The translations under genes were made by a program, and so were the position numbers. Source: Comamonadaceae bacterium 2FH (GTDB taxonomy: Bacteria; Pseudomonadota; Gammaproteobacteria; Burkholderiales; Burkholderiaceae_C). Taken from it: a DNA stretch of 64,000 nt. Location: positions 131,501 to 195,500 of the forward strand of contig SCMQ01000004.1 of the NCBI GenBank assembly GCA_005503335.1, in the 5' to 3' direction. The notes below the pieces were generated by a model. The model searched no databases. It had not been told where the DNA came from and saw only the letters and a program-made list of their open reading frames with translations. This document shows, in pieces, positions 46,542 through 57,768 of the stretch. Each line of letters starts with the position of its first letter. Positions within the stretch are counted from its first letter, which is position 1.

Positions 46542-47452
46542 CACAGACCGAGGGCGCTGAGGTCCAGGCGGCCGCCCCGCACCGGCGGACACCAGAAATA
46601 GGCCCCCGACAGGGGCCTGGAGATGCGGAACAGCGCGTCGGCGATGCCGTCGTCCAGGCCCAGCATGCGGCGCAGCTGCGCCTCGAAGGCGTCGAAGCTG
46701 CGGCCGAAGGCGACGAACACCAGGCCGGCCTGGGCACCGGCGGCCCAGGGCATGGAGCGGCGCAGCACGAAGGCCTCGGGCTCGAAGCTCTCCTGGGCCG
46801 TGCGCTTGACATGGGCGGACGCGTGCGCTTCGCCGAGCTCCTCGTTGTCGCTGCGCCGCCGGCCTATCACATGGTCCTGGGCGCCGGCGGACAGCGCCTC
46901 GAAGGCGTCGAAGTCGTGCTGCCATTGCTGCAGGGCCATGAAGCTGGCCCCGTCCTGCCCCGCGCCCTGGCCCTGCACCAGGGCCGCCGCCGCCGCGGCC
47001 TCACCCTCGGGATTCTCGGTGCCGTCCTCGTAGCCCGTGAGGTCGCGGCCATGGCCGCTCTCGCCCAGGCCATGGCGGAAGGCGTCCAGCGCCTGGTCCA
47101 GGCGCAGCGCCGGCGCCAGCGCCTTTTCCAGTCGGCGCGTGAACAGCACCAGGTCGCCGGCGTCGCCGCCCTCGCCGCGCAGCCAGCACAGCAGGGCCAC
47201 GGGCGTGCTCGGCACCGCGATGCCGGGCGCCGATAGCGCGGGGAATTCGTGCAGGCCCGGCAAGGCGCGGTCGAGCGCGGCCGTCAGCTGCGGGCCCAGG
47301 CCGACCACCACGGCGCCCGAGGCGACTTGGGCCACCTCGGCCAGGCGGCGCAGGGCCTCGGGCAGCGCCGCGGGCTGGGCCACGGAAAACATCAGGTAGC
47401 GCCCCAGCGCCGGGATGGGGCGCAGGATGCCGGCTTGCGCCAGTTCGGACAT
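46541..47452 (-). CDS. Dye-decolourising (DyP-type) heme peroxidase
   Basis: The product has 303 residues. The family motif [11 protein letters not shown] (GxxDG, with the catalytic aspartate) is followed by [20 protein letters not shown], the heme-ligand region SAHVKRTAQ and the distal arginine in VLRRSMPW. There is no signal peptide, so it is cytoplasmic or cargo of an encapsulin; no encapsulin gene is adjacent. It lies 25 bases after oxyR, so oxidative-stress control is plausible. AGGAG precedes the ATG. Confidence 0.9.
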   Translation of the reverse strand: MSELAQAGILRPIPALGRYLMFSVAQPAALPEALRRLAEVAQVASGAVVVGLGPQLTAALDRALPGLHEFPALSAPGIAVPSTPVALLCWLRGEGGDAGDLVLFTRRLEKALAPALRLDQALDAFRHGLGESGHGRDLTGYEDGTENPEGEAAAAAALVQGQGAGQDGASFMALQQWQHDFDAFEALSAGAQDHVIGRRRSDNEELGEAHASAHVKRTAQESFEPEAFVLRRSMPWAAGAQAGLVFVAFGRSFDAFEAQLRRMLGLDDGIADALFRISRPLSGAYFWCPPVRGGRLDLSALGL

Positions 47453-47477
47453 GGACAGGCTCCTCGGTTTCAAACGT

Positions 47478-48443
47478 TCAGGACAGGCGCTTCACGCCCG
47501 GCAGCGCGCAGGCGTAGATCGCGTTGCGCAGGGCGGCGATCGCCTCGTAGCGGGTGAAGCTGCGCCGCCAGGCCAGCACCACGCGGCGGCTGGGCGGCGG
47601 TCCGCCCTGCTCGTCGGTGATGGTCAGGTACTTGACGAAGGGGTCCTCGTCCTTCTTGCGCCGCGGCTTGGGGTCCAGCGCCTCCTTGGGCACGGACAGG
47701 CGCGGCACCAGGGTCACGCCCATGCCGGCGGCCACCATGTGCTTGATGGTCTCCAGCGACGAGCCCTCGAAGCTCTTGCGTATGCCCTCGGCGTTGGACG
47801 AGAAATGCGCGAACTCGGGGCAGACCTCGAGCACATGGTCGCGAAAGCAGTGGCCCGTGCCCAGCAGCAGCATGGTCTCGCTCTTGAGCTGCTCGGCCGT
47901 CACCGAGGTCTGCGCCGCCAGCGCATGGTGGCTGGGCACGGCGGCCATGAAGGGCTCGTCGTAGAGCTGCGCCGTGGCCAGGCCGGTGTCGGGAAAGGGC
48001 TCGGCCATGATGGCGCAGTCGATCTCGCCGGTGCGCAGCATCTCCAGCAGCCGGGCCGTGAAGTTCTCCTGCAGCATCAGCGGCATTTGCGGCGTGTGCG
48101 CGATCGCCTGGCGCACCAGGTCGGGCAGCAGGTAGGGGCCGATGGTGTAGATCACGCCCAGGCGCAGCGGCCCGGCCAGCGGGTCCTTGCCGCGCTTGGC
48201 GATCTCCTTGATCGCCGCCGCCTGCTCCAGCACGCTCTGCGCCTGGCGCACGATCTCCTCGCCCAGCGGCGTGACCGAGACCTCGGAGGCGGCGCGCTCG
48301 AACAGCTTGACCTCGAGCTCGTCCTCGAGCTTGCGTATCGCCACCGACAGCGTGGGCTGCGAGACATAGCAGGCCTCTGCCGCCTTGCCGAAATGCTTCT
48401 CCCTGGCAACGGCGACGATGTACTTCAGCTCGGTGAGAGTCAT
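47478..48443 (-). CDS. oxyR: OxyR-type LysR regulator of oxidative stress
   Basis: The product has 321 residues. The HTH covers about residues 1-62 (MTLTELKYIVAVAREKHFGK, VSQPTLSVAIRKLED). In the ligand domain GTGHCFRDHVLEVCPEF has two cysteines nine residues apart, like C199 and C208 of E. coli OxyR, so it should sense peroxide by disulfide formation. It lies between recG (5 bases) and the DyP peroxidase gene (25 bases), which supports the assignment. Confidence 0.9.
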   Translation of the reverse strand: MTLTELKYIVAVAREKHFGKAAEACYVSQPTLSVAIRKLEDELEVKLFERAASEVSVTPLGEEIVRQAQSVLEQAAAIKEIAKRGKDPLAGPLRLGVIYTIGPYLLPDLVRQAIAHTPQMPLMLQENFTARLLEMLRTGEIDCAIMAEPFPDTGLATAQLYDEPFMAAVPSHHALAAQTSVTAEQLKSETMLLLGTGHCFRDHVLEVCPEFAHFSSNAEGIRKSFEGSSLETIKHMVAAGMGVTLVPRLSVPKEALDPKPRRKKDEDPFVKYLTITDEQGGPPPSRRVVLAWRRSFTRYEAIAALRNAIYACALPGVKRLS

Positions 48444-48448
48444 AGGGG

Positions 48449-50680
48449 TCAGGCTTTCAGATACTCGGATTTTCCACCCAACCAGCGCGAAATGTGCCGC
48501 TCGGCCAGTTCGCGATGGCGATCGAGCATGAAGGGGGCCAGCTCGCGCGCCCATTCCAGCAGCGCGGTGTCGGCCTGCAGGTCGGCAAAGCGCAGCAGCG
48601 GGGCGCCGGACTGGCGCGCGCCCAGGAACTCGCCGGGGCCGCGGATCTCGAGGTCGCGGCGCGCGATCTCGAAGCCGTCGGCCGTCTCGGCCATGGCCCT
48701 GAGGCGCTCGCGCGCTGTCTCGCCCAGCCGCCCGCCCTCGGGCGCGCTGTAGAGCAGCACGCAGGCCGAGGCCGCCGCGCCGCGGCCGACGCGCCCGCGC
48801 AGCTGGTGCAGCTGCGACAGGCCGAAGCGCTCGGCGTGCTCGATCACCATCAGCGAGGCGTTGGGCACGTCGACGCCGACCTCGATCACCGTGGTGCTGA
48901 CCAGCACGCCCATCTGCCCGCTGCTGAACAGCGACATCACGGCCTTCTTCTCGGCGGGCGGCATGCGCGAATGCAGCAGGCCGACCATGACGCCGGCACC
49001 GCCGCCGGGCCGCCCCAAGGCGGGGCCAGCCCCCTCGGGGGGCAGCAACCCGCGCAGCGGTGGAGCGTGGGGGCTATTGAGCGCTTCGTTAAGAGCCTCG
49101 TGCGTGGCCGTGGCGTTGGTCAGGTCCAGAACTTCGCTCTCCTCGATCAGCGGGCAGACCCAGTACACCTGCCGCCCCTGGGCCAGCTGGGCGCGGATGC
49201 GCTCCACGAGCTCGTCGCGCCGCTGGTCCGAGACCAGCTTGGTGACGATGGGCGTGCGCCCCGGCGGCAGCTCGTCCAGCGTGGACACGTCCAGGTCGGC
49301 GTAGTAGCTCATGGCCAGGGTGCGCGGGATGGGCGTGGCGCTCATCATCAGCATGTGGGGTTCGAAGGGGAGACTCCCCATCGGCTCGCCGATGGGTTGA
49401 CCCCTTCCCTCCCCCGCTTGGCGGGGGAGGGCCAGGGAGGGGGTGTCGTCAGCATCCGCCAAGGGCGGTCGGGCTTTAGCCCGAATCGCCAGGCGCTGCG
49501 CGACGCCGAAGCGGTGCTGCTCGTCGATCAGGGCCAGGGCCAGGTTCCGAAAGCGCACCTGGTCCTGGATCACCGCATGCGTGCCGACCACCAGGGCCGC
49601 CTCGCCCGAGGCGATCAGCGCCAGCATCTCGCCGCGCGCCTTCTTCTTCTGGCTGCCGGTCAGCCAGGCCACCCGCACGCCCAGCGGCTCCAGCCAGCCG
49701 ACCAGCTTGCTGAAATGCTGCTCGGCCAGGATCTCGGTGGGCGCCATCAGCGCGCACTGCCAGCCGCCGTCGATCGCGATCGCCGCCGCCAGCGCCGCCA
49801 CTACGGTCTTGCCCGAGCCCACGTCGCCCTGCAGCAGGCGGTGCATGGGCACGGGCCGCGCCAGGTCGCGCGCGATCTCCTCGCCGACGCGGCGCTGCGC
49901 CGCCGTGAGCTGGAACGGCAGGGCCGCCAGCAGCCGCTCGTGCAGGCCACCGGGCCGCGCAGCCAGCCGCGGCGCACGCAGCGCATCGCGCTCGCGCTTG
50001 GCCATCAGCTGCGACAGCTGCTGCGCCAGCAGCTCCTCGGCCTTCAGGCGCTGCCAGGCCGGGTGGCTGTGGTCCTCGAGCTGGGCCAGCGCGACGTCCG
50101 GCGCCGGGTGGTGCAGGAAGGACAGCGCCTCGCGCAGGCCCCACAGCGGCCGGCCGCCCGGCGGCGCAGCGCCAGGCGGCAGCGTGTCCGACAGGTCGGC
50201 GCGCGCCAGCCCGCCCGCCACGGCGCGCCGCAGGTAGGCCTGGGGCAGGCCGGCCACCGTCGAATAGACCGGCGTGAGCGCCGTCGGCAGCTCGCCGCCA
50301 GCCGCCTTGAAGCTGGGGTGCATCATGGTCAGCCCCAGGAAGCCACCGCGCAGCTCGCCGCGCGCGCGTATGCGCGTACCCACGGCCAGCGCCTTCTGCT
50401 GCGAGGGGTAGAAGCTGAAGAAGCGCAGCAGGCAGGTCTCGGAGCCGTCGTCCACGGTCACCAGCAGCTGGCGGCGCGGCCCGGGCCGGATCTCGCTGGC
50501 CGTCACCTGGGCCTCGATCTGCACCGTCTCGCCCTCGCGCGCGTCGGCCAGGCGCCGGATGCGCGTCTCGTCCTCGTAGCGCAGCGGCAGGTGCAGGGCC
50601 AGGTCGATGTCGCGCGCCAGGCCCAGCTTCAGCAGGGCCTTCTGGGGCGCGGACAGCGATCGGGTGTCGGATGAACTCAC
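48449..50680 (-). CDS. recG: ATP-dependent DNA helicase RecG with two in-frame extra segments
   Basis: The product has 743 residues, about 50 more than E. coli RecG. The wedge/OB domain is at the N-terminus. GDVGSGKT (about 285-292), LIDEQHRFG (about 383), SATPIPRTLAMS (about 447) and QLRGRVGRG (about 627) are helicase motifs, and the RecG-specific C-terminal region DLEIRGPGEFLGARQSG is complete. Two extra low-complexity stretches interrupt conserved sequence. The first, about residues 398-440 between DEQH and SATP, contains PSLALPRQAGEGRG. The second, about 530-560, contains APPLRGLLPPEGAGP. Both are encoded by palindromic repeats at 49360-49496 and 49002-49074. RecG regresses stalled forks and unwinds branched DNA. 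Confidence 0.93.
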   Translation of the reverse strand: MSSSDTRSLSAPQKALLKLGLARDIDLALHLPLRYEDETRIRRLADAREGETVQIEAQVTASEIRPGPRRQLLVTVDDGSETCLLRFFSFYPSQQKALAVGTRIRARGELRGGFLGLTMMHPSFKAAGGELPTALTPVYSTVAGLPQAYLRRAVAGGLARADLSDTLPPGAAPPGGRPLWGLREALSFLHHPAPDVALAQLEDHSHPAWQRLKAEELLAQQLSQLMAKRERDALRAPRLAARPGGLHERLLAALPFQLTAAQRRVGEEIARDLARPVPMHRLLQGDVGSGKTVVAALAAAIAIDGGWQCALMAPTEILAEQHFSKLVGWLEPLGVRVAWLTGSQKKKARGEMLALIASGEAALVVGTHAVIQDQVRFRNLALALIDEQHRFGVAQRLAIRAKARPPLADADDTPSLALPRQAGEGRGQPIGEPMGSLPFEPHMLMMSATPIPRTLAMSYYADLDVSTLDELPPGRTPIVTKLVSDQRRDELVERIRAQLAQGRQVYWVCPLIEESEVLDLTNATATHEALNEALNSPHAPPLRGLLPPEGAGPALGRPGGGAGVMVGLLHSRMPPAEKKAVMSLFSSGQMGVLVSTTVIEVGVDVPNASLMVIEHAERFGLSQLHQLRGRVGRGAAASACVLLYSAPEGGRLGETARERLRAMAETADGFEIARRDLEIRGPGEFLGARQSGAPLLRFADLQADTALLEWARELAPFMLDRHRELAERHISRWLGGKSEYLKA
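49002..49074 (+). repeat. GC-rich repeat inside recG (family shared with queA)
   Basis: These 73 bases on the plus strand begin CCGCCGGGCCGCCCCAAGG and end GCAGCGGTGGAGCGTGGGGGC. The second half, CCCCCTCGGGGGGCAGC-R-ACCCGCGCAGCGG, is nearly identical to 52778-52851. It is read antisense relative to the copy in queA because recG is on the minus strand, and stays open in frame. Confidence 0.85.
49360..49496. repeat. Cluster of three palindromes inside recG coding sequence
   Basis: Within recG: CCCATCGG/CCGATGGG (49378-49395), CCCTCCCCCGC-TT-GGCGGGGGAGGG (49407-49431) and CGGGCT-TT-AGCCCG (49470-49483). The middle one has 11-12 paired bases with a two-base loop. Such hairpins are normal for intergenic repeats and abnormal for a helicase core. 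The region is translated as part of RecG between motifs II and III. Confidence 0.75.
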
Positions 50681-50845
50681 TTGGTGTGCAGGGTGGGCAG
50701 GCCGGCTAGGGCCAAGCCCGCGCCTGGCGCAGCTCTATTATCGGCATGCGCGCAGCGGGCCCGCCCCATGGCCCGGGTTAGGATCGGCGCCTGCCCGGCC
50801 GCTGGCCACCGCGAACAGCCCCCAACCCCCATAGCCTGGAAAACC

Positions 50846-52339
50846 ATGCAAGCCGACAACGCCGTCCTCGCCGACTACGAGCACATGTTCGAGCTCGCAC
50901 CGGTCTCCCTGTGGCTGGAAGACTACAGCGCCCTGCGCGAGCTGTTCGGACACTGGCGCGAACAGGGCGTGAGCGACCTGCGCGCCCACCTGCGCGAAGA
51001 CCCGCGACGCGTGGCCGAGTGCACCGCCTGCCTGCGCGTGCTCAAGGTGAACCAGCGCACGCTGGAGCTGTTTGCGGCGGCCTCGCAAGAGCAGTTGCTG
51101 GCGAACCTGGACCAGGTCTTCGCCCAGGACATGCTCGCGCAGGTGGTGCCCGAACTCGCCGCCCTGTGGGAAGGTCAGCTGGCGTTTGCCAACCAGACCG
51201 TGAACTACACGCTGGACGGCCGTCGCCTGGACGTGCAGATCCGCGCCCGGGTGCTGCCCGGTCACGAAGAATGCTGGGACCGCGTTCTGGTTTCGCTGGA
51301 GGACGTCACCGAACGAACCCGCGCCACCATGGAGCTGCAGCGCAGCGAGCGCTATGCGCGCCACCTGTTCGAGCGATCGCCCGTCTCTCTGTGGGTCGAG
51401 GACTTCAGCGGCGTCAAGCGGCTGCTCGACGAGGTGCGCGCACAGGGCATCGAGGATTTCCCGGTGTTCCTCAAGGTGCACCCCGAGTTCGTGACGCGCT
51501 GCATGCGCGAGATCCGCGTCATCGACGTCAACCAGCTGACGCTGCGCATGTTCGGCGCGGCGAGCAAGGACGAACTGCTCAACGAGCTCGAGCGCGTGTT
51601 CCGCGACGAGATGCAGGCCTCTTTCGCCGAGCAGCTGATCGACCTGTGGAACGGCAAGCTGTTCCAGCAGCGCGAGGTGCTCAACTACGCCCTGAGCGGC
51701 GACGCCATCCACATCCACATGCAGTTCAGCGTGCTGGCCGAGCACGCCGAGCACTGGGACCTGGTGCTGGTCTCGCTGGTGGACATCACGGCGCGCAAGA
51801 AGGCCGAGGCCTACCTCGAATACCTGGGCAAGCACGACGTGCTGACCAAGCTGCGCAACCGCTCCTACTACGCCGAGGAACTCAACCGCCTGGCGCGCAA
51901 GGGCCCGTGGCCGGTCAGTGTGCTGTCCATAGACCTCAACGGCCTCAAGCAGCTCAACGACGAGGAAGGCCACCAAGCCGGCGACGCGCTGCTGCGCCGC
52001 GCCGGCGAGGTGCTGGCCAAGGCGGTGGACGCGCCGGCCTGCGCGGCGCGCGTCGGCGGCGACGAGTTCGCGGTCCTGCTGCCCGGCACCGACGCCCAGG
52101 GGGCGCAGGCCACGCAGGAGCGCATCGAGTCTCTGCTGGAGCTCAACAACCAGTTCTACCCCGGGCACGTGCTGAGCATGGCGATCGGGCTGGCCAGCTG
52201 CCAGGAGGGCGAACAGCTCGAAACCGCGCTGCAGCAGGCCGACCGCGCCATGTACGCGGCCAAGCAGCGCTACTACGAGCTCAGCGGGATAGAAAGGCGC
52301 ACCCTCCCGCGCCCGGCTCGGCAAGAGCCTGCCACATAG
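50846..52339 (+). CDS. Diguanylate cyclase with two tandem PAS-like domains
   Basis: The product has 497 residues. Residues about 10-150 and 160-325 are paralogous sensory repeats, each opening [19 protein letters not shown] or [19 protein letters not shown] and ending in an LVSLxDIT strand. The GGDEF domain (about 330-490) contains [31 protein letters not shown] and the intact active-site GGDEF in [14 protein letters not shown]. It should make cyclic di-GMP. No membrane segment is seen, so it is a cytoplasmic sensor of unknown signal. Divergent from recG. Confidence 0.88.
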   Translation: MQADNAVLADYEHMFELAPVSLWLEDYSALRELFGHWREQGVSDLRAHLREDPRRVAECTACLRVLKVNQRTLELFAAASQEQLLANLDQVFAQDMLAQVVPELAALWEGQLAFANQTVNYTLDGRRLDVQIRARVLPGHEECWDRVLVSLEDVTERTRATMELQRSERYARHLFERSPVSLWVEDFSGVKRLLDEVRAQGIEDFPVFLKVHPEFVTRCMREIRVIDVNQLTLRMFGAASKDELLNELERVFRDEMQASFAEQLIDLWNGKLFQQREVLNYALSGDAIHIHMQFSVLAEHAEHWDLVLVSLVDITARKKAEAYLEYLGKHDVLTKLRNRSYYAEELNRLARKGPWPVSVLSIDLNGLKQLNDEEGHQAGDALLRRAGEVLAKAVDAPACAARVGGDEFAVLLPGTDAQGAQATQERIESLLELNNQFYPGHVLSMAIGLASCQEGEQLETALQQADRAMYAAKQRYYELSGIERRTLPRPARQEPAT

Positions 52340-52395
52340 AGGCTGGCACAATAGCGTTTTCCCCTTGGCACGGGCCCGTCCGGCCCTCAAGCAGC

Positions 52396-54722
<2,327 letters not shown>

Positions 54723-54744
54723 GGCGCGGACTGCCTCGCGCGGT

Positions 54745-55797
54745 TCAGCGTCCGCCCGGGAGCGGCCGCGCCGCCGTGCCACAAGCGTGGCAGAAATGCG
54801 AGAACGCGCTCTTGCGCGCCTGGCAGTGGCCGCAGTGGTCGTGCAGGCCGATGCCGCAGTGCGGGCAGAAATCGTTCTTCTGGTCCTTCAAATCCACCGC
54901 GCGCTCGCAGCCCGGGCACACGCCCTTGGCCAGGCGCGCCAGCGCCACGTCGTAACTGAGCTCCTCGCGGCGCTGGGCGTCGGGCAGGGCCTCGGCCATC
55001 TTCTGCCGCTCCAGGTAGCGCTGCAACGCCAGGATGGCGTAGCGCCCGACCAGGGCCGTGAGCAGGATGCCCACCGTGTAGCGCACATAGCCGCCGTAGC
55101 TCGGCAGGTAGGGCACGAGCTCGACGAAGAAGGCGAACAGCGCGAAGTAGATGAAGCCCCAGACGAAAGGCCAGTAGGCGCTATTGCGCTTCTTAGCGAA
55201 CAGCCAGCCGGCCACCACCAGCAGCGGCAGCGTGAGCGCCAGGCGGTAGAGGAAGATGCGCAGCTCCTGGGCGCGGCGCGCGCCCTCCAGGCCTTCGCGG
55301 GCGCTGCGCTCGAGCTCGGCCAGCCGGGCCTGGGCCTTGGCGGTCGCCTGGCGCGCGTCCAGAGCGATCTGCTGCTGCGCCTCCACGGCGGAAAGCGCCT
55401 CGCGCTCGGCACGGCGCAGCTGGTCCAGCTGGCTCGTGCGCTGGATCAGCTCGGCGTCCTGCTCGGCGCGGGCCGTTGCCTGGCGCGTGGCCAGCCAGTT
55501 GTTGAAGCTCTCGCGCGCCGCGCGGTTGTCGGCCTGGGCCACCTTCAGGCGCTGCTGCGCCTGCTCCAGCGCGTCCTGCGCGTCCCGGCCGCTGCGCTGT
55601 GCGGCCTTCAGGGCCTCGCGCAGCGGCGGCGTGGCCACCGGGTCCATGAAGTCGTCCAGCTGCTGGCGCTGCTCGACCTTGGGCAGGTCGCCCACGACGG
55701 TGCCGCCCAGGCCGATCAGGAACCAGGCGAACACCAGGGCCACGGCCCACAGGCCGCGGCGGAACCAGGTTTCGGACAGGCGAAGCGCTTTGCTCAT
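54745..55797 (-). CDS. Membrane protein with coiled coil and double zinc ribbon
   Basis: The product has 350 residues. An N-terminal membrane segment (LWAVALVFAWFLIGLGGTVV) is followed by a long periplasmic or cytoplasmic coiled coil (about 50-175, heptad-like with many Ala, Gln, Arg). Three further membrane segments follow (about 180-265). The C-terminus carries a double zinc ribbon: CPGC and CPHC, then CGHC and CHAC (about 295-340). I do not recognise a named family. Similar layouts are used to sense or organise membrane complexes. Confidence 0.72.
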   Translation of the reverse strand: MSKALRLSETWFRRGLWAVALVFAWFLIGLGGTVVGDLPKVEQRQQLDDFMDPVATPPLREALKAAQRSGRDAQDALEQAQQRLKVAQADNRAARESFNNWLATRQATARAEQDAELIQRTSQLDQLRRAEREALSAVEAQQQIALDARQATAKAQARLAELERSAREGLEGARRAQELRIFLYRLALTLPLLVVAGWLFAKKRNSAYWPFVWGFIYFALFAFFVELVPYLPSYGGYVRYTVGILLTALVGRYAILALQRYLERQKMAEALPDAQRREELSYDVALARLAKGVCPGCERAVDLKDQKNDFCPHCGIGLHDHCGHCQARKSAFSHFCHACGTAARPLPGGR

Positions 55798-55896
55798 GAA
55801 GTACCTCTTGCTGCGTTGAACACGGGGCGAAGCATGGCCGGCCAGCGGGCCGATGGCGTGGATTTTCCATGCCGGTGGCGGGCCGTCGCATGCCGA

Positions 55897-55913
55897 GTAT
55901 CGGTACACGATAC
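55897..55913. promoter_or_regulatory. Small palindrome GTATCG-N5-CGATAC upstream of the zinc-ribbon gene
   Basis: A perfect 6-bp inverted repeat with a five-base spacer lies 100 bases upstream of the zinc-ribbon gene and 160 bases before the small plus-strand gene. It is AT-richer than its surroundings and may be an operator. There is no other support. Confidence 0.25.
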
Positions 55914-56073
55914 CCGACACGCGGCCAGGCTCGCGGCCGGGCCCTGGCGCGGCGCGCCAGCCGGGCGCAAAATCGACGGTCCGTGCCACGGAGACCAACT
56001 TGCGACCGAGCAAGCCCACCACCGCCAGGCCGGCCGCCACGCGGCTCGTGCGCGGCAGGCGCCGGGTCGGACC

Positions 56074-56313
56074 ATGGCGATTCGCGTGAGCTGCCATGCC
56101 GGCCATCGCGGCGAGGCCGAGCCGCGCAGCTTCTGGCTCGGCGAGCGCCGCGTCGAGGTGCAGGCCATCCTCGACCGCTGGCTGGCGCCGGACCACCGCT
56201 ACTTCAAGCTGCAGGGGGACGACGGCGGCACCTACATCCTGCGCCACGACGCGGCCGCGGACGAATGGGAGATGACGATGTACAGCGCCTGGGGCCCGCG
56301 CGGGCCGGCGTAG
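56074..56313 (+). CDS. Conserved small hypothetical protein
   Basis: The product has 79 residues. It starts MAIRVSCHAGHRGEAEPRSF and contains VQAILDRWLAPDHRYFKLQG and ILRHDAAADEWEMTMY. This pattern occurs as a small conserved protein in diverse proteobacteria (from memory), with no known function. The surrounding sequence is not coding in any longer frame. Start support is moderate. Confidence 0.65.
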   Translation: MAIRVSCHAGHRGEAEPRSFWLGERRVEVQAILDRWLAPDHRYFKLQGDDGGTYILRHDAAADEWEMTMYSAWGPRGPA

Positions 56314-56337
56314 CGCCCGCCGGCCAGGCCTCGCGCG

Positions 56338-57594
56338 TCAGCCCCGGTCGAAAAAGGGGCGGGTGTGAAATATGTCCGTCGCCAGCCGCTGGCGCCCCCG
56401 CGCCAGGCTGCGCTTGAGCACGAAGTCGAACAACAGGGGGTTGTACCTGCGCAGCGCCTGCAGCGGCGCCACGGCCGAGTCCGCGAGCAGCCTGGCGGCC
56501 GCCAAGGCCTCCAGGTCATAGAGCGGCAGCACCCCGGGCAGGGGGTAGTCGGAGCCGTGCAGCAGACGGCCATGCCAGTCCTGTCTTTGCAGCAAGGCGC
56601 GCCAGATGCGGGCACGGCGATTGGCCTGGAACAACGCAGAGATGTCCCCCCAGAGCAGGGGCTTGCCGTTCGACATCTGCTCCTTCATCAGGCGAGCAAA
56701 CAGGTCGAACGCGGCCACGCGCGGCTGCGAGCGCGCATCGAGGTCGACGGCCCGGCCCAGCGAGGCGCAATGCGCCATCACCACCCGCACACCCGACGCC
56801 AAGGGGGCGCGTGCCAGCAAGGGCGTGCCATAGTCCTCCTGCCCCGCACCGGGCGCTGCCATTTCTTCGCCGCAATGCACGATCAGCGGCATCCCTGTGG
56901 CGGCCAGCCAGTCGTACAAGGGACGGCAACGGGCATCGCGCATGTCGATGTTCATGGCGCTGGGCAGCCACTTCAAGGCCACGGCGCCGTCGCGGCGAGC
57001 CTGCTGCAGCTGGGCCAGCGCGTTCTCGGCATAAGGGTGGACCGAGGCCACCCAGGCAAAGCGCTCGGGATGGCGCTGCGCGACGGCGGCCGCATAGGCG
57101 TTGGGCACGTGAATCGTGCTGACGTCGGGCCTGGGCCGGCCCTGGTCGCTGTGGGCATGCGCGAACGCGTACAGCATCCATTTGGCGCCTTCGGGAAAGT
57201 CCTGCGTCAGGTGGTGCAGACGCGCGACATAGTCGGCATCGACCGAGCCGCTGTCGCGGGGCACGCAGGCGGCGTTCATGACGATCTTGCGCCGCAGCAC
57301 TTCGATCGGATGCCACAGCGAGTACAGGTCCGGGTTCACGGTACAGCCGCTGCCGCTGTCGCCCGTGCCCAGCAAATGCGCGTGCATGTCCCAGAGCCGG
57401 CTCGCATCGATGCCCTCGAACGCCGCCAGCACCAGTTCGTGCCGCGCCCATTCGCTGGGCATGCGCCCCAGGCAGGGATTGAGCAGACCATCGGCCAGGG
57501 TGATCGCCTGGGCGGGGCGGATCCGCGCCGTGAACAGCCCCGCCCCCAGTGCCAGCGTGCAGCACAGCATGTGACGACGAGGCATGGCACTCAT
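56338..57594 (-). CDS. Exported amidohydrolase (COG2159-type TIM-barrel hydrolase)
   Basis: The product has 418 residues. A signal peptide of about 30 residues (MLCCTLALGAGLFTARI, cleavage near AQA) precedes LWDMHAHLLGTGDSGSG (HxH), LKWLPSAMNIDM, PLIVHCGEE, VVMAHCASLG and LLHGSDYPLPGV (final aspartate), the metal-site order of amidohydrolase_2 proteins. The export signal is uncommon for this group and points to a periplasmic substrate. GGAG lies 9 bases before ATG 57594; ATG 57585 is possible. Confidence 0.8.
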   Translation of the reverse strand: MSAMPRRHMLCCTLALGAGLFTARIRPAQAITLADGLLNPCLGRMPSEWARHELVLAAFEGIDASRLWDMHAHLLGTGDSGSGCTVNPDLYSLWHPIEVLRRKIVMNAACVPRDSGSVDADYVARLHHLTQDFPEGAKWMLYAFAHAHSDQGRPRPDVSTIHVPNAYAAAVAQRHPERFAWVASVHPYAENALAQLQQARRDGAVALKWLPSAMNIDMRDARCRPLYDWLAATGMPLIVHCGEEMAAPGAGQEDYGTPLLARAPLASGVRVVMAHCASLGRAVDLDARSQPRVAAFDLFARLMKEQMSNGKPLLWGDISALFQANRRARIWRALLQRQDWHGRLLHGSDYPLPGVLPLYDLEALAAARLLADSAVAPLQALRRYNPLLFDFVLKRSLARGRQRLATDIFHTRPFFDRG

Positions 57595-57768
57595 GGCGTT
57601 TTTCTCCCCGTCAGGGGCACGGGCGACGCGGGCCGGCTCAGGCGCCGCGCGCGTCCGGGCGAATCCGCTTCGAGGCCAGCCAAGCTACCACAAAGCGCGG
57701 CGCCTGCACCAGTCGGTCGATCCGGGGGCGACGGGGGCGCTGATGCCGCAGCGGGCCCGCCGGCGCGT

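Noticed and set aside
49002-49500. CRISPR-like or phage insertion inside recG
   Set aside because: There are no regularly spaced identical repeats, spacers or phage genes; short palindromic elements explain the region better.
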